Positions 16,395 to 25,871 of a stretch of 64,000 bases of DNA are shown piece after piece. The position numbers and the translations under genes are program-made. The notes under the pieces are model-generated. The model made no database searches, was not told the origin of the DNA, and saw only the letters and a list, made by a program, of their open reading frames with translations. Source of the DNA: Paraburkholderia agricolaris (GTDB lineage Bacteria; Pseudomonadota; Gammaproteobacteria; Burkholderiales; Burkholderiaceae); assembly GCF_009455635.1 (NCBI RefSeq), contig NZ_QPER01000002.1:1364001-1428000 (forward strand). Direction: 5' to 3'. Positions within the stretch are counted from its first letter, which is position 1. Each line of letters begins with the position of its first letter.

Positions 16395-18734
16395 TCAGAA
16401 ATCCATCTTCATGCTGACCGACACATTGCGGCCGGGCGCCGTATAGGCGTCCTTGACCGGCGACGAATCGGCAATGCCGCGCACGTCCGACCAGTTCCAG
16501 TACTTGCGGTCGAACAGATTGAATACGCCGAGATAGGCGACCACGTGTTTGTTGAAGCGATAGCCGCCGCGCAGGTCGACCACGAACGAGGAGCCCGGTG
16601 CGAAACAGGTCTGCGAAGAGCAACTCTTTGGCGTGATGTCGCTCGATTTTTTCGCCGCCTGGAACAGCAGATCGGCTTGTGCGAACCAGCGTTCGCCCGG
16701 TTCATAGCGAATGCCGAACACCGCCGAAAACGGGTTGATCGTGTCGAGCGGCTGGCTGGCGGCGTTGCCGCTGTCCAGGCTGCCCTTGGTGAAAGCCATC
16801 GCGGTCTTGAGCGAGAAGCCGTGCGGCAGCGCCCATTCCGCGCGTCCTTCCAGACCGTGAATGTAGGCCTTGGAAAAGTTGACGTACTGGAACACCAGTG
16901 GATCGTTGGGGCGTCCGCTGCCGCCCACGGTTTGCTGCGAGATGAAGTCGCGATAGCGGCCGGCGAAGATCGCCGCGCTGTAGCGCAGCGGACCGAACCC
17001 GGTGCCGAGCTTGCCGCGCAAACCGGCTTCGATGGTGTCGCTGGTTTCCGGTTTCAGGTTTGGATTGCCGATCGAGGTATAGCCATAGAGCGGATTGGCG
17101 AAGCTGTTGTTCACCTGGTCCGGCGCCGGGGCGCGGAAGCCATGCGCATACTGTGCGTATGGAATCAGCGCGGGCGACACTTCGTATAGCACGGCCAGAC
17201 GCGGCGACAACGCGTTGTCGCTCGATGAAACCGGGGTGCCCAGATACTGCGGATCGCCGGTTTTCGCGCTTAGCTTGTAGGTGTCGAAGCGCAAGCCCGG
17301 TGTGACGGTCAACGCGCCGTAGCTGATCTGATCCTGAATGAACGCGCCGAGCAGACGGTAGTCGGTATCGGGGAACGGTTTGTTCGGGAACGCGGCCTCG
17401 CCCACGCCCGGCACGGTGCCGTCACGCATCGCGCTCACGCGATCGAGACTGCCGTCGCCGCCATAGAGCAGCTTGTGCGAAAGAATCCCCGTCTGGAAGT
17501 TGCTCTCCGCAAATGCCGATCCGCCGAACACACGCTCGCCATAGTGACTCAGGCGGGTGCGCGACGCCGAGGAGCCGCGCGTCTCGTACGAGTTCTGATC
17601 CTGCCACGCATCCTGGTAGTACACCTGAATATGCGCTGTCTGGAAAAAGCGGGCAGCGTTGTTATTGAAGTCGTAGTCGAGGCTATAGCGGTTGCGTTCG
17701 AGCTTGTCGTTGCCGGTCAGGGCGAGTGTGGTGGGGGGATTGACGGCCGACAGCACGTTCGAATCGATCCGCTGGCGTACGGTTTCGGCGGTGAATTTGA
17801 AAGTATCGTGCGCGGTCGGCTTGACGACGAGCTTGCCGAGCAGCGTTTCAGAGTAGGTGTCCTGGGGATTCGCCGTGGTGCGCTTCGTGCTGGCGGAGTT
17901 GTTGGTCCCCTGGTTGTCCACTTCATGGCCGCGCCGGCCGTCGGCGATCAGCATGCCCTGGATCATGTCGTTGCCGCCGGCTGCCTGTACGGTCGCGCCG
18001 AAGCTGCGATCGGTCGAGTCATAGCTCGGGCGCAGCGAAAAATAGGTGCGCTTGTTGTAGATGTCGAGCAGATCCTGCGGATCCTTGGTCAGGAAGTTCA
18101 CTGCGCCGGTTAGCCCATCGCTGCCATATAGCGCCGATGCCGGGCCGCGCAGAATCTCGATGCGCTTGAGCGTGCCGAGATCGGCGTAGTCGCCGCGACC
18201 CGCTTCGAGCGGGCCGAAGGTGAACGAATAGGGCAGGCGGATGCCGTCTTCCAGCAGCAGGATACGGTTGCCTTCGAGGCCGCGGATATTGATGCTCGAA
18301 TCGTTGTCGCGGCCACCGCCCAGCGCGGCCGACGAGGGCCGGTAAGGCGCGCGGCGCACCGTGACGCCGGGCTCGTAGCGCAAGGCGTCCTTGATGTTTT
18401 CGGACTGCTGTTCTTCGAGGTCTTCGTCCGTGATGACCGATACCGATGCGGCGGTGCGGCTCTGGACCGTAGCGGTGCGCGTGGCGGTGACGGTTACCGG
18501 GTCCAGCGAGCGCGCCGACGCGAGATAGAGCGGTGCTTTAGCCGGCTGGGTCGATGGTGGCTGTTGAGCCTGCTGGGCCGATGGCGCGGCCTGGGTCGCC
18601 AGTGACGCGGCGCGGTCCTGAGCTTGCGTGGTATCCGCTGCGTGAGCCGGCTGCGCGGCCCATAGTCCGACGACGCCAAAAACGCCGGACAGCATGGCGC
18701 ACAGCGGACGTCGCGCTGTATTGAGGTGATGCAC
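16395..18734 (-). CDS. hmuR: TonB-dependent haem/haemoglobin receptor
   Basis: A 779-residue outer-membrane receptor starting with GTG at 18734, eight bases after a GGAG site. Signal peptide of about 32 residues (to AHA), then a Gln/Pro-rich spacer and a TonB box around DPVTVTATR (residues 78-86). The plug domain contains VSVITDEDLEEQQSENIKDA, NIRGLEGNRILLLEDGIRLP and LRGPASALYGSDGLTGAVNF. The 22-stranded barrel ends in VSMKMDF. It imports haem with TonB energy. First gene of the haem cluster and preceded by a Fur-box match 135 bases upstream, so it should be induced by iron limitation. A haem ligand is inferred from the operon and family. Confidence 0.92.
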   Translation of the reverse strand: MHHLNTARRPLCAMLSGVFGVVGLWAAQPAHAADTTQAQDRAASLATQAAPSAQQAQQPPSTQPAKAPLYLASARSLDPVTVTATRTATVQSRTAASVSVITDEDLEEQQSENIKDALRYEPGVTVRRAPYRPSSAALGGGRDNDSSINIRGLEGNRILLLEDGIRLPYSFTFGPLEAGRGDYADLGTLKRIEILRGPASALYGSDGLTGAVNFLTKDPQDLLDIYNKRTYFSLRPSYDSTDRSFGATVQAAGGNDMIQGMLIADGRRGHEVDNQGTNNSASTKRTTANPQDTYSETLLGKLVVKPTAHDTFKFTAETVRQRIDSNVLSAVNPPTTLALTGNDKLERNRYSLDYDFNNNAARFFQTAHIQVYYQDAWQDQNSYETRGSSASRTRLSHYGERVFGGSAFAESNFQTGILSHKLLYGGDGSLDRVSAMRDGTVPGVGEAAFPNKPFPDTDYRLLGAFIQDQISYGALTVTPGLRFDTYKLSAKTGDPQYLGTPVSSSDNALSPRLAVLYEVSPALIPYAQYAHGFRAPAPDQVNNSFANPLYGYTSIGNPNLKPETSDTIEAGLRGKLGTGFGPLRYSAAIFAGRYRDFISQQTVGGSGRPNDPLVFQYVNFSKAYIHGLEGRAEWALPHGFSLKTAMAFTKGSLDSGNAASQPLDTINPFSAVFGIRYEPGERWFAQADLLFQAAKKSSDITPKSCSSQTCFAPGSSFVVDLRGGYRFNKHVVAYLGVFNLFDRKYWNWSDVRGIADSSPVKDAYTAPGRNVSVSMKMDF

Positions 18735-18868
18735 GTGTGGTTCTCCCGATCAAACAAGCCCGTAGCTGGCTGGGTGACGAGAAGCACCTGGCTGGCAGTT
18801 CGCAACGATGTGCGGACTGTGTATGTGAATTGGATAAATAGAGGTAACGAAAGCCTTACAAATTTATT

Positions 18869-18887
18869 GTAAATGAGAATCAATGTC
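18869..18887. promoter_or_regulatory. Fur box upstream of the haem operon
   Basis: The minus strand of 18869-18887 matches the 19-base Fur consensus at 13 positions, including the central TTGAT/TCTCATT-type halves (TTGATTCTCATT). It lies 135 bases before the receptor start within an AT-rich promoter region. It fits the expected iron repression of haem uptake. Confidence 0.7.
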
Positions 18888-19058
18888 AATTGAGTGGGCG
18901 TAAATTTCTGCGAAGTGTTGTTTGAAAGAGGCTGGGGCGAGTGCTGTCCGGCGTGAATGGTCGGGCGCCGATCATCGCCAAACGAGACGTCTGCGTTGCT
19001 CGACCAGCACTTCGGCATCGCCGATATGCGCCGTATAGTGAGTGCAAGGAGAATGCTG

Positions 19059-21017
19059 ATGAGCGACACGATTCGTCTGGACGGCCGCGTGCTGTACCTG
19101 TCCCAGGACCCCGCTGTGATCGAGGCACAACTGGCGGGCGAAAACTTCACGCGTGCGAGCGCCGGCCCGCTGCGCGACAACGTCTCGACCGACGAAATCA
19201 CACCGGTCACCGTCATGCTCACCTATGACGAACGCCTCGGCCAGTATCCGTACGTGGGCTTCAAGGCGGGTGAGCGTCTGCCGGTTGGTCGCAATGCGGT
19301 CAAGGACGCCGGTTTTCAGGTAACGGTGGCGGGCAAGCGCTACGGCAAGGGCTCTTCGCGTGAATCGAGTCCATTGGCGGAGTTGTCGGCGGGCATCCGC
19401 CTGATCGTTGCCGAGAGTTTCGAGCGCATCTATCAGCAGAATTGCGACAACATCGGTATCCTTACTACCAACGATTTCTCCGTGCTCGACCGTCTGATCG
19501 CGGGAGAGGCGGTGCCGATCGACGAGTTTCTCAAAGGCCGCGACGCGCTCACGCAGCAGATCATTCGCAGCGGCGGATTGCTCGCGTACAGCAAGTTCGC
19601 CGATTGGCCCGCGCCGCGTGTACGGAGCGTGGAGAATACCGCTTCTGCGGCAGGCGCGGCCGAGCCGAAGACGCTGGTCGAGAAGATCATCGAGCGTCAT
19701 CTTCATCCTGGCATCGAGCGCGCGCAGCGCGGCGACGGTGTGTTCATCGCCGCCGACTGGCGCTTCAGCCACGACTACTTCACCGGCATGTGCGCGCATC
19801 TGATGCATCGCGCGTTCGGCAAGCCGGCGCCGCTGCATGCGCCTGATCACATCATCGCGTTTCAGGATCATCTGGTGCTCGCTTCACAAAGCATTCCGCA
19901 CGTACGTGACGGATTGCTGCCGGGGGTCGCCAATCTGATGGAAGGGCACACGTCGTTCTCGCGCGATTATCCGGTGCGCTCGCACGGCGCGCTCGATAAC
20001 TCGCCGGGTTCCGAGGGTATCTGTCATGCGCTGATGGCCGAGCAATACGCGTTGCCGGGGCAGGTGGCGTGCGGCACCGATTCGCACACGCCGCATTCGG
20101 GCGCGCTCGGCTGCCTCGCATTCGGTGCGGGCGCGACGGAAATCGCCAATAGCTGGGTGACGGGCTATGTGCGCTGCAAAGTGCCGGAAACCTTGCGCAT
20201 CGAGATCGACGGCGTATTGCGCGACGGCGTGACCGCGAAAGACGTCGTGCTGCATCTGTTGCAGATGGACGCGATCCGCTCGGGCGGTGCGATCGGCCTG
20301 GTGTTCGAATACGGCGGCGCGGCGGTGCGCGCAATGTCGATCGACGAACGCGCCACGCTGACCAATATGGTTGCGGAACTGGGTGGCTTCACGGGCATCG
20401 TGGAACCGGACCAACGCACGGTGGCGTTTCTGAAGGAGCGTCGCGGGGTCGACTTCAGCCTTGAAAGCTGGATGAAAAGCGATGCCGGCGCCACGTATCG
20501 CGACACGATTCGTATCGACGCTACCGCCATCGAACCGATGCTCGCGCGTCCGGGCGATCCGGGCAATGGCGTGCCGGCGCCGCAACTTGAGAACGATGTC
20601 GCGATCGATATCGCGTATGGCGGCTCGTGCACGGCAGGCAAACGCGAAGACTTCGACTTCTACCACGAGGTATTGCGTTGGGGTGTGGAGCACGGCATGC
20701 ATGTACCTGGCAGCACGCGCCTTTTTCTGCAATTCGGCACGATGGCGGTGCGCGCCTATTGTGAGGAACAAGGCTATTTGCCGGTTTTCGAGCGCGCGGG
20801 TGTGACGCTCGTGATGCCGGGCTGCGGCTCGTGTGCGAACTGCGGACCGGGGCAGTCGGCCAACGCGAACGAGGTAACGATCAGCGCGATCAACCGCAAT
20901 TTCCCTGGCCGGTCCGGTCCGGGCAATGTGTGGCTCGCGAGCCCCTACACCGTTGCAGCGAGCGCGCTGGCTGGAAAAATCACCACCTTCGAACAATTGA
21001 AGCGCGCACGCGGCTAG
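19059..21017 (+). CDS. Aconitase-family hydratase with N-terminal swivel domain (LeuD-LeuC order)
   Basis: A 652-residue iron-sulfur dehydratase starting at 19059; AAGGAG at 19046-19051 gives a seven-base spacer. Residues about 30-190 are a LeuD-type swivel domain (DNVSTDEITP, GKRYGKGSSRES, NCDNIGILTT). The rest is the LeuC/aconitase core: ACGTDSHTPHSGALGCLAFG, and cluster cysteines Cys524 (GGSCTAG) and Cys589/Cys592 (CGSC). Swivel-first order is that of AcnB, but the AcnB HEAT domain is absent. It should dehydrate and rehydrate a tricarboxylate or similar hydroxy acid. The neighbour is an MFS carrier, suggesting a dedicated uptake-and-isomerisation pair. The exact substrate is unknown; aconitate or isopropylmalate labels would be guesses. 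Confidence 0.85.
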   Translation: MSDTIRLDGRVLYLSQDPAVIEAQLAGENFTRASAGPLRDNVSTDEITPVTVMLTYDERLGQYPYVGFKAGERLPVGRNAVKDAGFQVTVAGKRYGKGSSRESSPLAELSAGIRLIVAESFERIYQQNCDNIGILTTNDFSVLDRLIAGEAVPIDEFLKGRDALTQQIIRSGGLLAYSKFADWPAPRVRSVENTASAAGAAEPKTLVEKIIERHLHPGIERAQRGDGVFIAADWRFSHDYFTGMCAHLMHRAFGKPAPLHAPDHIIAFQDHLVLASQSIPHVRDGLLPGVANLMEGHTSFSRDYPVRSHGALDNSPGSEGICHALMAEQYALPGQVACGTDSHTPHSGALGCLAFGAGATEIANSWVTGYVRCKVPETLRIEIDGVLRDGVTAKDVVLHLLQMDAIRSGGAIGLVFEYGGAAVRAMSIDERATLTNMVAELGGFTGIVEPDQRTVAFLKERRGVDFSLESWMKSDAGATYRDTIRIDATAIEPMLARPGDPGNGVPAPQLENDVAIDIAYGGSCTAGKREDFDFYHEVLRWGVEHGMHVPGSTRLFLQFGTMAVRAYCEEQGYLPVFERAGVTLVMPGCGSCANCGPGQSANANEVTISAINRNFPGRSGPGNVWLASPYTVAASALAGKITTFEQLKRARG

Positions 21018-21154
21018 AATGCTGGCCGGACCTTGCGGCCCGGCATCGTGGTGCGTGTAATACGCGAAAGTAACCAGAAGGCCGGCACAAGACCGGACCC
21101 GGCGAGCATCATCGTGCATCGCCTGCATGAGCGCACTACCAGGAGACAAACAAT

Positions 21155-22636
21155 ATGGCATCCCCCGATCACGCCGGGTCGGCCGCGCGCAGCGCCGGCG
21201 GTGCGGCGTCTTCCGCAACGGCTACGGCGTCCGCTGCATCCGTGGCGTCGGCTGCGTCTATCACGCTAGACGCCGGCAGCATCTCCGCGCGTCTCGACCG
21301 GCTGCCCGCTACGCGCTCCATCTGGAAGCTGGTGGTGTTGCTAAGCCTCGGCTTCTTCTTCGAACTGTACGACCTGCTGTACTCCGGCTATGTCGCGCCC
21401 GGCCTCGTCAAAAGCGGCCTGTTGACGGCAACCACGCACGGTCTGTTCGGCTCGACCGGTGTCGCGAGTTTCATCGCCGCGCTGTTCAGCGGGTTGTTCA
21501 TCGGTACGATCGCGTGCGGTTTTCTGGCGGATCGCTTCGGGCGCCGCGCCGTGTTCACGTACTCGCTGCTGTGGTACACGGCAGCCAACGTCGTGATGGC
21601 GTTTCAGGAAACGGCCACGGGTTTGAACTTCTGGCGCTTCGTGGCGGGGATCGGCATCGGCGTCGAACTGGTGACGATCGGCACGTATATCTCGGAGCTG
21701 GTACCCAAGCAGATCCGCGGCCGGGCTTTCGCATGCGAACAGGCTGTCGGTTTCACGGCGGTGCCGGTGGTCGCGTTTCTCTCTTACGTGCTGGTGCCGC
21801 GCACGCTGCTTGGCCTCGACGGCTGGCGCTGGGTGGTGCTGATCGGCGCGCACGGTGCGCTGTTCGTGTGGTGGATCCGGCGAGCGTTGCCGGAAAGCCC
21901 GCGCTGGCTCGCGCAACAAGGGCGTCTTGCCGAAGCCGATCGCGTGATGTGCGAACTTGAAGCGAAGGTGCGCAGCGAATACGGCCGTGAACTGCCGCCG
22001 CCCGCAGCGCCGGTGCCAGTTGCGCCGCGCGGCAGCTTCCGCGATATGTGGGTGCCGCCGTACCGCAGCCGTACCGTGATGATGACGCTCTTCAATATTT
22101 TCCAGACGGTCGGCTTCTATGGTTTCGCGAACTGGGTGCCGACGCTGCTGATCAAGCAGGGCATTACGATCACCACAAGCCTGATGTACTCGAGCGTGAT
22201 TGCGCTGGCCGCGCCGATCGGTCCGATAATCGGCCTCTTTATCGGCGACCGCTTCGAGCGCAAGACGGTAATCGTGGTGATGGCGGCCGTGAATATCGTG
22301 TGCGGCCTCTGGTTCAGCCAGGCATCCGGCGCGGTGTTGCTGGTGAGCCTCGGGGTGTGTCTGACGCTCGCGGGCAACATCATTTCGTACAGCTTCCATG
22401 CGTACCAGACCGAGCTCTTTCCGACCAGCATCCGCGCGCGGGCAGTGGGCTTTGTTTATTCGTGGAGCCGTTTCTCGGCGATTTTCACAGCCTTTCTGAT
22501 CGCGGCAGTGTTGAAGCACTTCGGTACCACAGGCGTGTTCGTGTTCATCGCCGGTGCGATGCTGATCGTGATGCTGGCGATCGGTCTGATGGGGCCGCGT
22601 ACGAAGGGTCTGGAGCTGGAGAAGATTTCGAAGTAG
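21155..22636 (+). CDS. MFS transporter (metabolite:H+ symporter type)
   Basis: A 493-residue carrier with about 12 membrane helices and the MFS loop motif GFLADRFGRRAVF between helices 2 and 3, plus ALPESPRWLAQQGRLAEA after helix 6, typical of sugar-acid or aromatic/organic-acid porters. The first 45 residues are an unusual Ala/Ser-rich, low-complexity cytoplasmic leader (SATATASAASVASAASI). The ribosome binding site AGGAG sits about 10 bases before the ATG. It follows the aconitase-family gene by 137 bases on the same strand; a likely tricarboxylate or hydroxy-acid importer is inferred from that pairing only. Convergent with polB. Confidence 0.85.
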   Translation: MASPDHAGSAARSAGGAASSATATASAASVASAASITLDAGSISARLDRLPATRSIWKLVVLLSLGFFFELYDLLYSGYVAPGLVKSGLLTATTHGLFGSTGVASFIAALFSGLFIGTIACGFLADRFGRRAVFTYSLLWYTAANVVMAFQETATGLNFWRFVAGIGIGVELVTIGTYISELVPKQIRGRAFACEQAVGFTAVPVVAFLSYVLVPRTLLGLDGWRWVVLIGAHGALFVWWIRRALPESPRWLAQQGRLAEADRVMCELEAKVRSEYGRELPPPAAPVPVAPRGSFRDMWVPPYRSRTVMMTLFNIFQTVGFYGFANWVPTLLIKQGITITTSLMYSSVIALAAPIGPIIGLFIGDRFERKTVIVVMAAVNIVCGLWFSQASGAVLLVSLGVCLTLAGNIISYSFHAYQTELFPTSIRARAVGFVYSWSRFSAIFTAFLIAAVLKHFGTTGVFVFIAGAMLIVMLAIGLMGPRTKGLELEKISK

Positions 22637-22642
22637 AACGAG

Positions 22643-25009
22643 TCAGAACAACTGTTTCTGCCCCGACATCAACGTCGTAAAATCGTCGCGCAAGAGCGGC
22701 AGGATCGCATCCGCAACCGGTTGCAACTGCCGTGTCAGATAGTGTTCGTAGTCGATCGCCGAGCGCAAGGTTTCGAGCGGTTCCGGTCCGGCGGTTGTCA
22801 TCACATAGCTGATCCAGCCGCCGTTCTGGTATTGCAACGGACGTCCCTGTTGCCGGTTGAACTCGTCGGCCACGCGTGCAGCGCGTACATGCGGCGGCAC
22901 GTTGCGTTCGTACTCGCCGAGCGAACGGCGCAAGCGCTTGCGGTACACGAGCTGATCGTCCAGTTTTCCCGCCAGCGTATCGCGCACATAGTCGCGCACA
23001 TAGTCCTGATACGGCTGTTGCCTGAAGATTCGCCCGTAGAGTTCCTGCTGGAACTGCTGGGCAAGCGGCGTCCAATCGGTGCGCACCGTTTCGAGCCCTT
23101 TGTAGACAATGTCTTCGCTGCCATCCGGCAAAACAGTCAGCCCGGCATAACGTTTCTTGCTGCCTTCCTCGGCACCGCGAATCGTCGGCATGAAAAAGCG
23201 CTTGTAGTGCCGCTCGAATTGCAACTCCAGCGCGCTCTCGAGGCCGAAGCGCGCCTGCAGATTCTGCCGCCATTGCGCATTGATATGCTCGACCAGCGTG
23301 CGGCCGATCCGGCTCGCGTCTTCTTCGCTATGCGCGTGCTTCAGCCACACGAACGTCGAATCGGTGTCGCCGTAAATGACCTCATAGCCTTGCGCCTCGA
23401 TCAGCTCGCGCGTGGCGTGCATGATTTCATGGCCGCGCATTGTGATCGACGACGCGAGGCGCGGGTCGAAGAACCGGCAGCCGGTGGAACCGAGCACGCC
23501 GTAGAAGGCGTTCATGATGATCTTCAAGGCCTGCGAAAGTGGCCCGTTGTGCCCGCGTTTGGCGGCTTCGCGTGCCTGCCACACCTGGCCGACGATTGAA
23601 GGCAAGCAATGGCGTGTGCGTGAGAAGCGTGCGCCGAGAAAACCCGGTACCGATTGATCGTCGGCGGGATTCAGCATGCCTTCCACGAGTCCTAGCGGGT
23701 CGATCAGAAACGTCCGGATGATCGACGGGTACAGGCTCTTGTAGTCGAGCACCAGCACGGAATCGTAGAGGCCGGGCCGCGAATCCATCACGAAGCCACC
23801 GGGGCTCGCGGCGCCGGCTACGTCGCCGAGGTTCGGTGCGACGTAACCCTGCCGATGCATGCGCGGCATATATAGATGCGTGAACGCCGCGACCGATCCG
23901 CCGCTGCGGTCCGCGGGCAGGCCGGTCACGGTGGCGCGCTCCAGCAGGAACGACAGCAGTTCGGTTTTCGCAAAGATGCGCGTGACCAGCTCGCAATCTT
24001 TCAGGTTGTAGCGCGCCAGGGCCGGCTTGTCCTCGTCGAAACGGCGCTGGATTTCGTCCATGCGTTGATAAGGATTGTCGATCGCCTTGCCTTCGCCCAA
24101 CACGGAACGCGCCACATATTCGAGGCTGAACGAAGGGAAACTCCACGTTGCGGAGCGCAACGCTTCGATACCGTCGATGATCAATCGTCCCGCAGCGCCC
24201 GCGAAGAAATGATTCTGTTTATGGCCGTGCTCGCGCCATTCCATCACGGCGCCGCTGCGGCCAAGTCGCAGCGGCACGCGATACTGTTCGGCGTGCTGCT
24301 GCAGCACACGCAAATCGAACTGCACAAGGTTCCAGCCGATGATCGCATCGGGGTCGTGCCGTTCCAGCCACGTGTTCAGTTTTTCGAGCAACTGTGCGCG
24401 GGTTTCGCAGTATTCGAGGTCGAAGTCGACACCGCCGGCGTCGCCGTTCGGCGGCCCGAGCATATAGACCTGACGCTGTCCGCATCCTTCGAGCGCGATG
24501 GAATAGAGTTCGGCGTGCGCGCTGGTTTCGATATCGAGCGACACCAGCTTCAATGACGGACGGTAGTCCGTAGCCGGTTTCAATTCGCCGTTCAGCAGCG
24601 GGCCGCCTTGCTGCGCATCGCCGCCGAACCATACCGGCGCGGTGATGAAGCGCTCCATCATGTAGCGCTCGGGCGGGAAGATATCAGCCTCGTAGACGTC
24701 GACGCCGCCTTGCTGCAGGCGCTTCTCGAGACCGGTCAATTGCCGGTATTGCGGACAGTAGAGCCCCATGACCGGCCGATGCTGGAAATCGCATAGATCG
24801 AGCGGACGCAGATCGAGCGGCGCCTCACGGCGCAGGATCGTTTCCACGCGTTCCCGGTGCGCGGCCGGAATGAAAGCCACTGAAGGCTGAGGGCGCAAGC
24901 GGATGTGACGAGGCCCGCCGTCTGTTGCCAGCCAGAAATCCACCTCCGTGCCGGCGGGGGTATCCCGCCAATGTCGGGTCAGAATGAAACCCTGTTCAAG
25001 CTCAGTCAA
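22643..25009 (-). CDS. polB: DNA polymerase II
   Basis: A 788-residue family B polymerase starting at a TTG at 25009 after a GAGGTGG ribosome binding site. Exonuclease motifs: SLDIET (about residue 155), GWNLVQFD and YNLKDCELV. Polymerase motifs: [10 protein letters not shown] (about 418), [11 protein letters not shown] and [10 protein letters not shown] (about 548). The chain ends in QKQLF, a beta-clamp binding motif like that of E. coli Pol II, so all functional parts are present. Pol II repairs and restarts stalled forks and is SOS-induced in E. coli; I found no clear CTGT-N8-ACAG LexA site in the bases upstream. Length is close to E. coli PolB (783). Convergent with the MFS gene, six bases apart. 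Confidence 0.95.
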   Translation of the reverse strand: MTELEQGFILTRHWRDTPAGTEVDFWLATDGGPRHIRLRPQPSVAFIPAAHRERVETILRREAPLDLRPLDLCDFQHRPVMGLYCPQYRQLTGLEKRLQQGGVDVYEADIFPPERYMMERFITAPVWFGGDAQQGGPLLNGELKPATDYRPSLKLVSLDIETSAHAELYSIALEGCGQRQVYMLGPPNGDAGGVDFDLEYCETRAQLLEKLNTWLERHDPDAIIGWNLVQFDLRVLQQHAEQYRVPLRLGRSGAVMEWREHGHKQNHFFAGAAGRLIIDGIEALRSATWSFPSFSLEYVARSVLGEGKAIDNPYQRMDEIQRRFDEDKPALARYNLKDCELVTRIFAKTELLSFLLERATVTGLPADRSGGSVAAFTHLYMPRMHRQGYVAPNLGDVAGAASPGGFVMDSRPGLYDSVLVLDYKSLYPSIIRTFLIDPLGLVEGMLNPADDQSVPGFLGARFSRTRHCLPSIVGQVWQAREAAKRGHNGPLSQALKIIMNAFYGVLGSTGCRFFDPRLASSITMRGHEIMHATRELIEAQGYEVIYGDTDSTFVWLKHAHSEEDASRIGRTLVEHINAQWRQNLQARFGLESALELQFERHYKRFFMPTIRGAEEGSKKRYAGLTVLPDGSEDIVYKGLETVRTDWTPLAQQFQQELYGRIFRQQPYQDYVRDYVRDTLAGKLDDQLVYRKRLRRSLGEYERNVPPHVRAARVADEFNRQQGRPLQYQNGGWISYVMTTAGPEPLETLRSAIDYEHYLTRQLQPVADAILPLLRDDFTTLMSGQKQLF

Positions 25010-25227
25010 ACTGCCACCTCTAAACGGGCGTCATCGCCTGGTTCGATTTTACCGTTATGCGCTTTGGGCCGTGCCGCCACTTTTTCCGTGGCAGCAATGA
25101 GTGGCGGGTTCGTTCGGATGGCCGCACTGGATGCAGACGCGCCGCGTAGTCTGTATGATCGTTTTGCAGCGATTCCTTCGGCGCGGATCATGCGCCGGTC
25201 AAGCCCATCAGAAACGGAGTGAACGAT

Positions 25228-25653
25228 ATGAAGTTGAGCAAGCTTGTTATTGTGGTCGCGGTAGCTGCAACCAGTTTTGGCGCGCAGGCACAAGTGGCCG
25301 GCACGCAGCCCTTGAGCGTCACGGTCGAGCAATCGAATGCGCTGCTGAGCGGCTGGAGTGTGAAGAAGAGCATTCTCGGCAAGGGCGTGTATAACGACCA
25401 GAACGAAAAGATCGGTACGATCCGCGATCTGGTGGTCGCTCCCGATGGTTCGCTGTCCGCCGCCATTGTCTCCGCCGGCGGATTCCTCGGCGTGGCGTCG
25501 CATGACGTAGCCGTGCCTATCGCCGCACTGGATATTCGTTCGGGGAATTTCTATCTGGCAGGCGCGACGAAAGATGCATTGAAGGCGACGCCCGCGTTTC
25601 AGTACAACAAGGTTCAGGCGCCGCCGAAGCCTAAAAAGCTGACTGGCCAGTAA
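25228..25653 (+). CDS. Secreted PRC-barrel domain protein
   Basis: A 141-residue protein starting at ATG 25228 with GGAG at 25216-25219 (eight-base spacer). A signal peptide of about 20 residues (LVIVVAVAATSFGAQA) precedes a PRC-barrel domain: VKKSILGKGVYNDQNEKIG, IRDLVVAPDGSLSAAIVSAG, then GVASHDVAVPIAAL. PRC-barrels are small all-beta modules of uncertain function, found in the H subunit of reaction centres and in RimM. A Pro/Lys-rich tail (QAPPKPKKLTGQ) ends the protein. It is monocistronic, bounded by a strong bidirectional terminator. Periplasmic stress or envelope function is typical but not shown. Confidence 0.85.
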   Translation: MKLSKLVIVVAVAATSFGAQAQVAGTQPLSVTVEQSNALLSGWSVKKSILGKGVYNDQNEKIGTIRDLVVAPDGSLSAAIVSAGGFLGVASHDVAVPIAALDIRSGNFYLAGATKDALKATPAFQYNKVQAPPKPKKLTGQ

Positions 25654-25732
25654 TGTGTCGAGCCGGCGAGTTCGCCGGCCGGCTCGCAACAGACGGCTCC
25701 TGAATCACGTAGCAAAAGAAACAGCAAACGAA

Positions 25733-25797
25733 AACGGCGCTCGCGGCGCGAATCGGTAGCTTGCCAAAACCGATTCACGTACGCGGCGCCGTTTTTT
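25733..25797. terminator. Bidirectional intrinsic terminator
   Basis: Outer arms AACGGCGC (25733-25740) and GCGCCGTT (25786-25793), inner arms GAATCGGT (25750-25757) and ACCGATTC (25769-25776), followed by a run of T on the plus strand and a T-rich tract on the minus strand. It serves the PRC-barrel gene and the convergent DUF2891 gene. A second GC-rich hairpin sits at 25659-25686. Confidence 0.8.
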
Positions 25798-25871
25798 ATA
25801 GGGTTGGCGACCGGGGGCATTAAGCGCGCTTCAAATCCGGCCCGCTTAACGACGGTTCTATTGCCACACGC

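Noticed and set aside
21018..21154. GC-rich hairpin between the aconitase-family gene and the MFS gene
   Set aside because: The arms (GGCCG/CGGCC) are short and interrupted; too weak to report as a regulatory element.
19884..21218. 444-codon minus-strand open frame over the aconitase-family gene
   Set aside because: Shadow frame caused by high GC codon usage; the plus-strand gene has all family motifs.
25010..25227. Possible LexA box for polB
   Set aside because: I looked for CTGT-N8-ACAG upstream of polB and did not find a clear match, so SOS control is not claimed.
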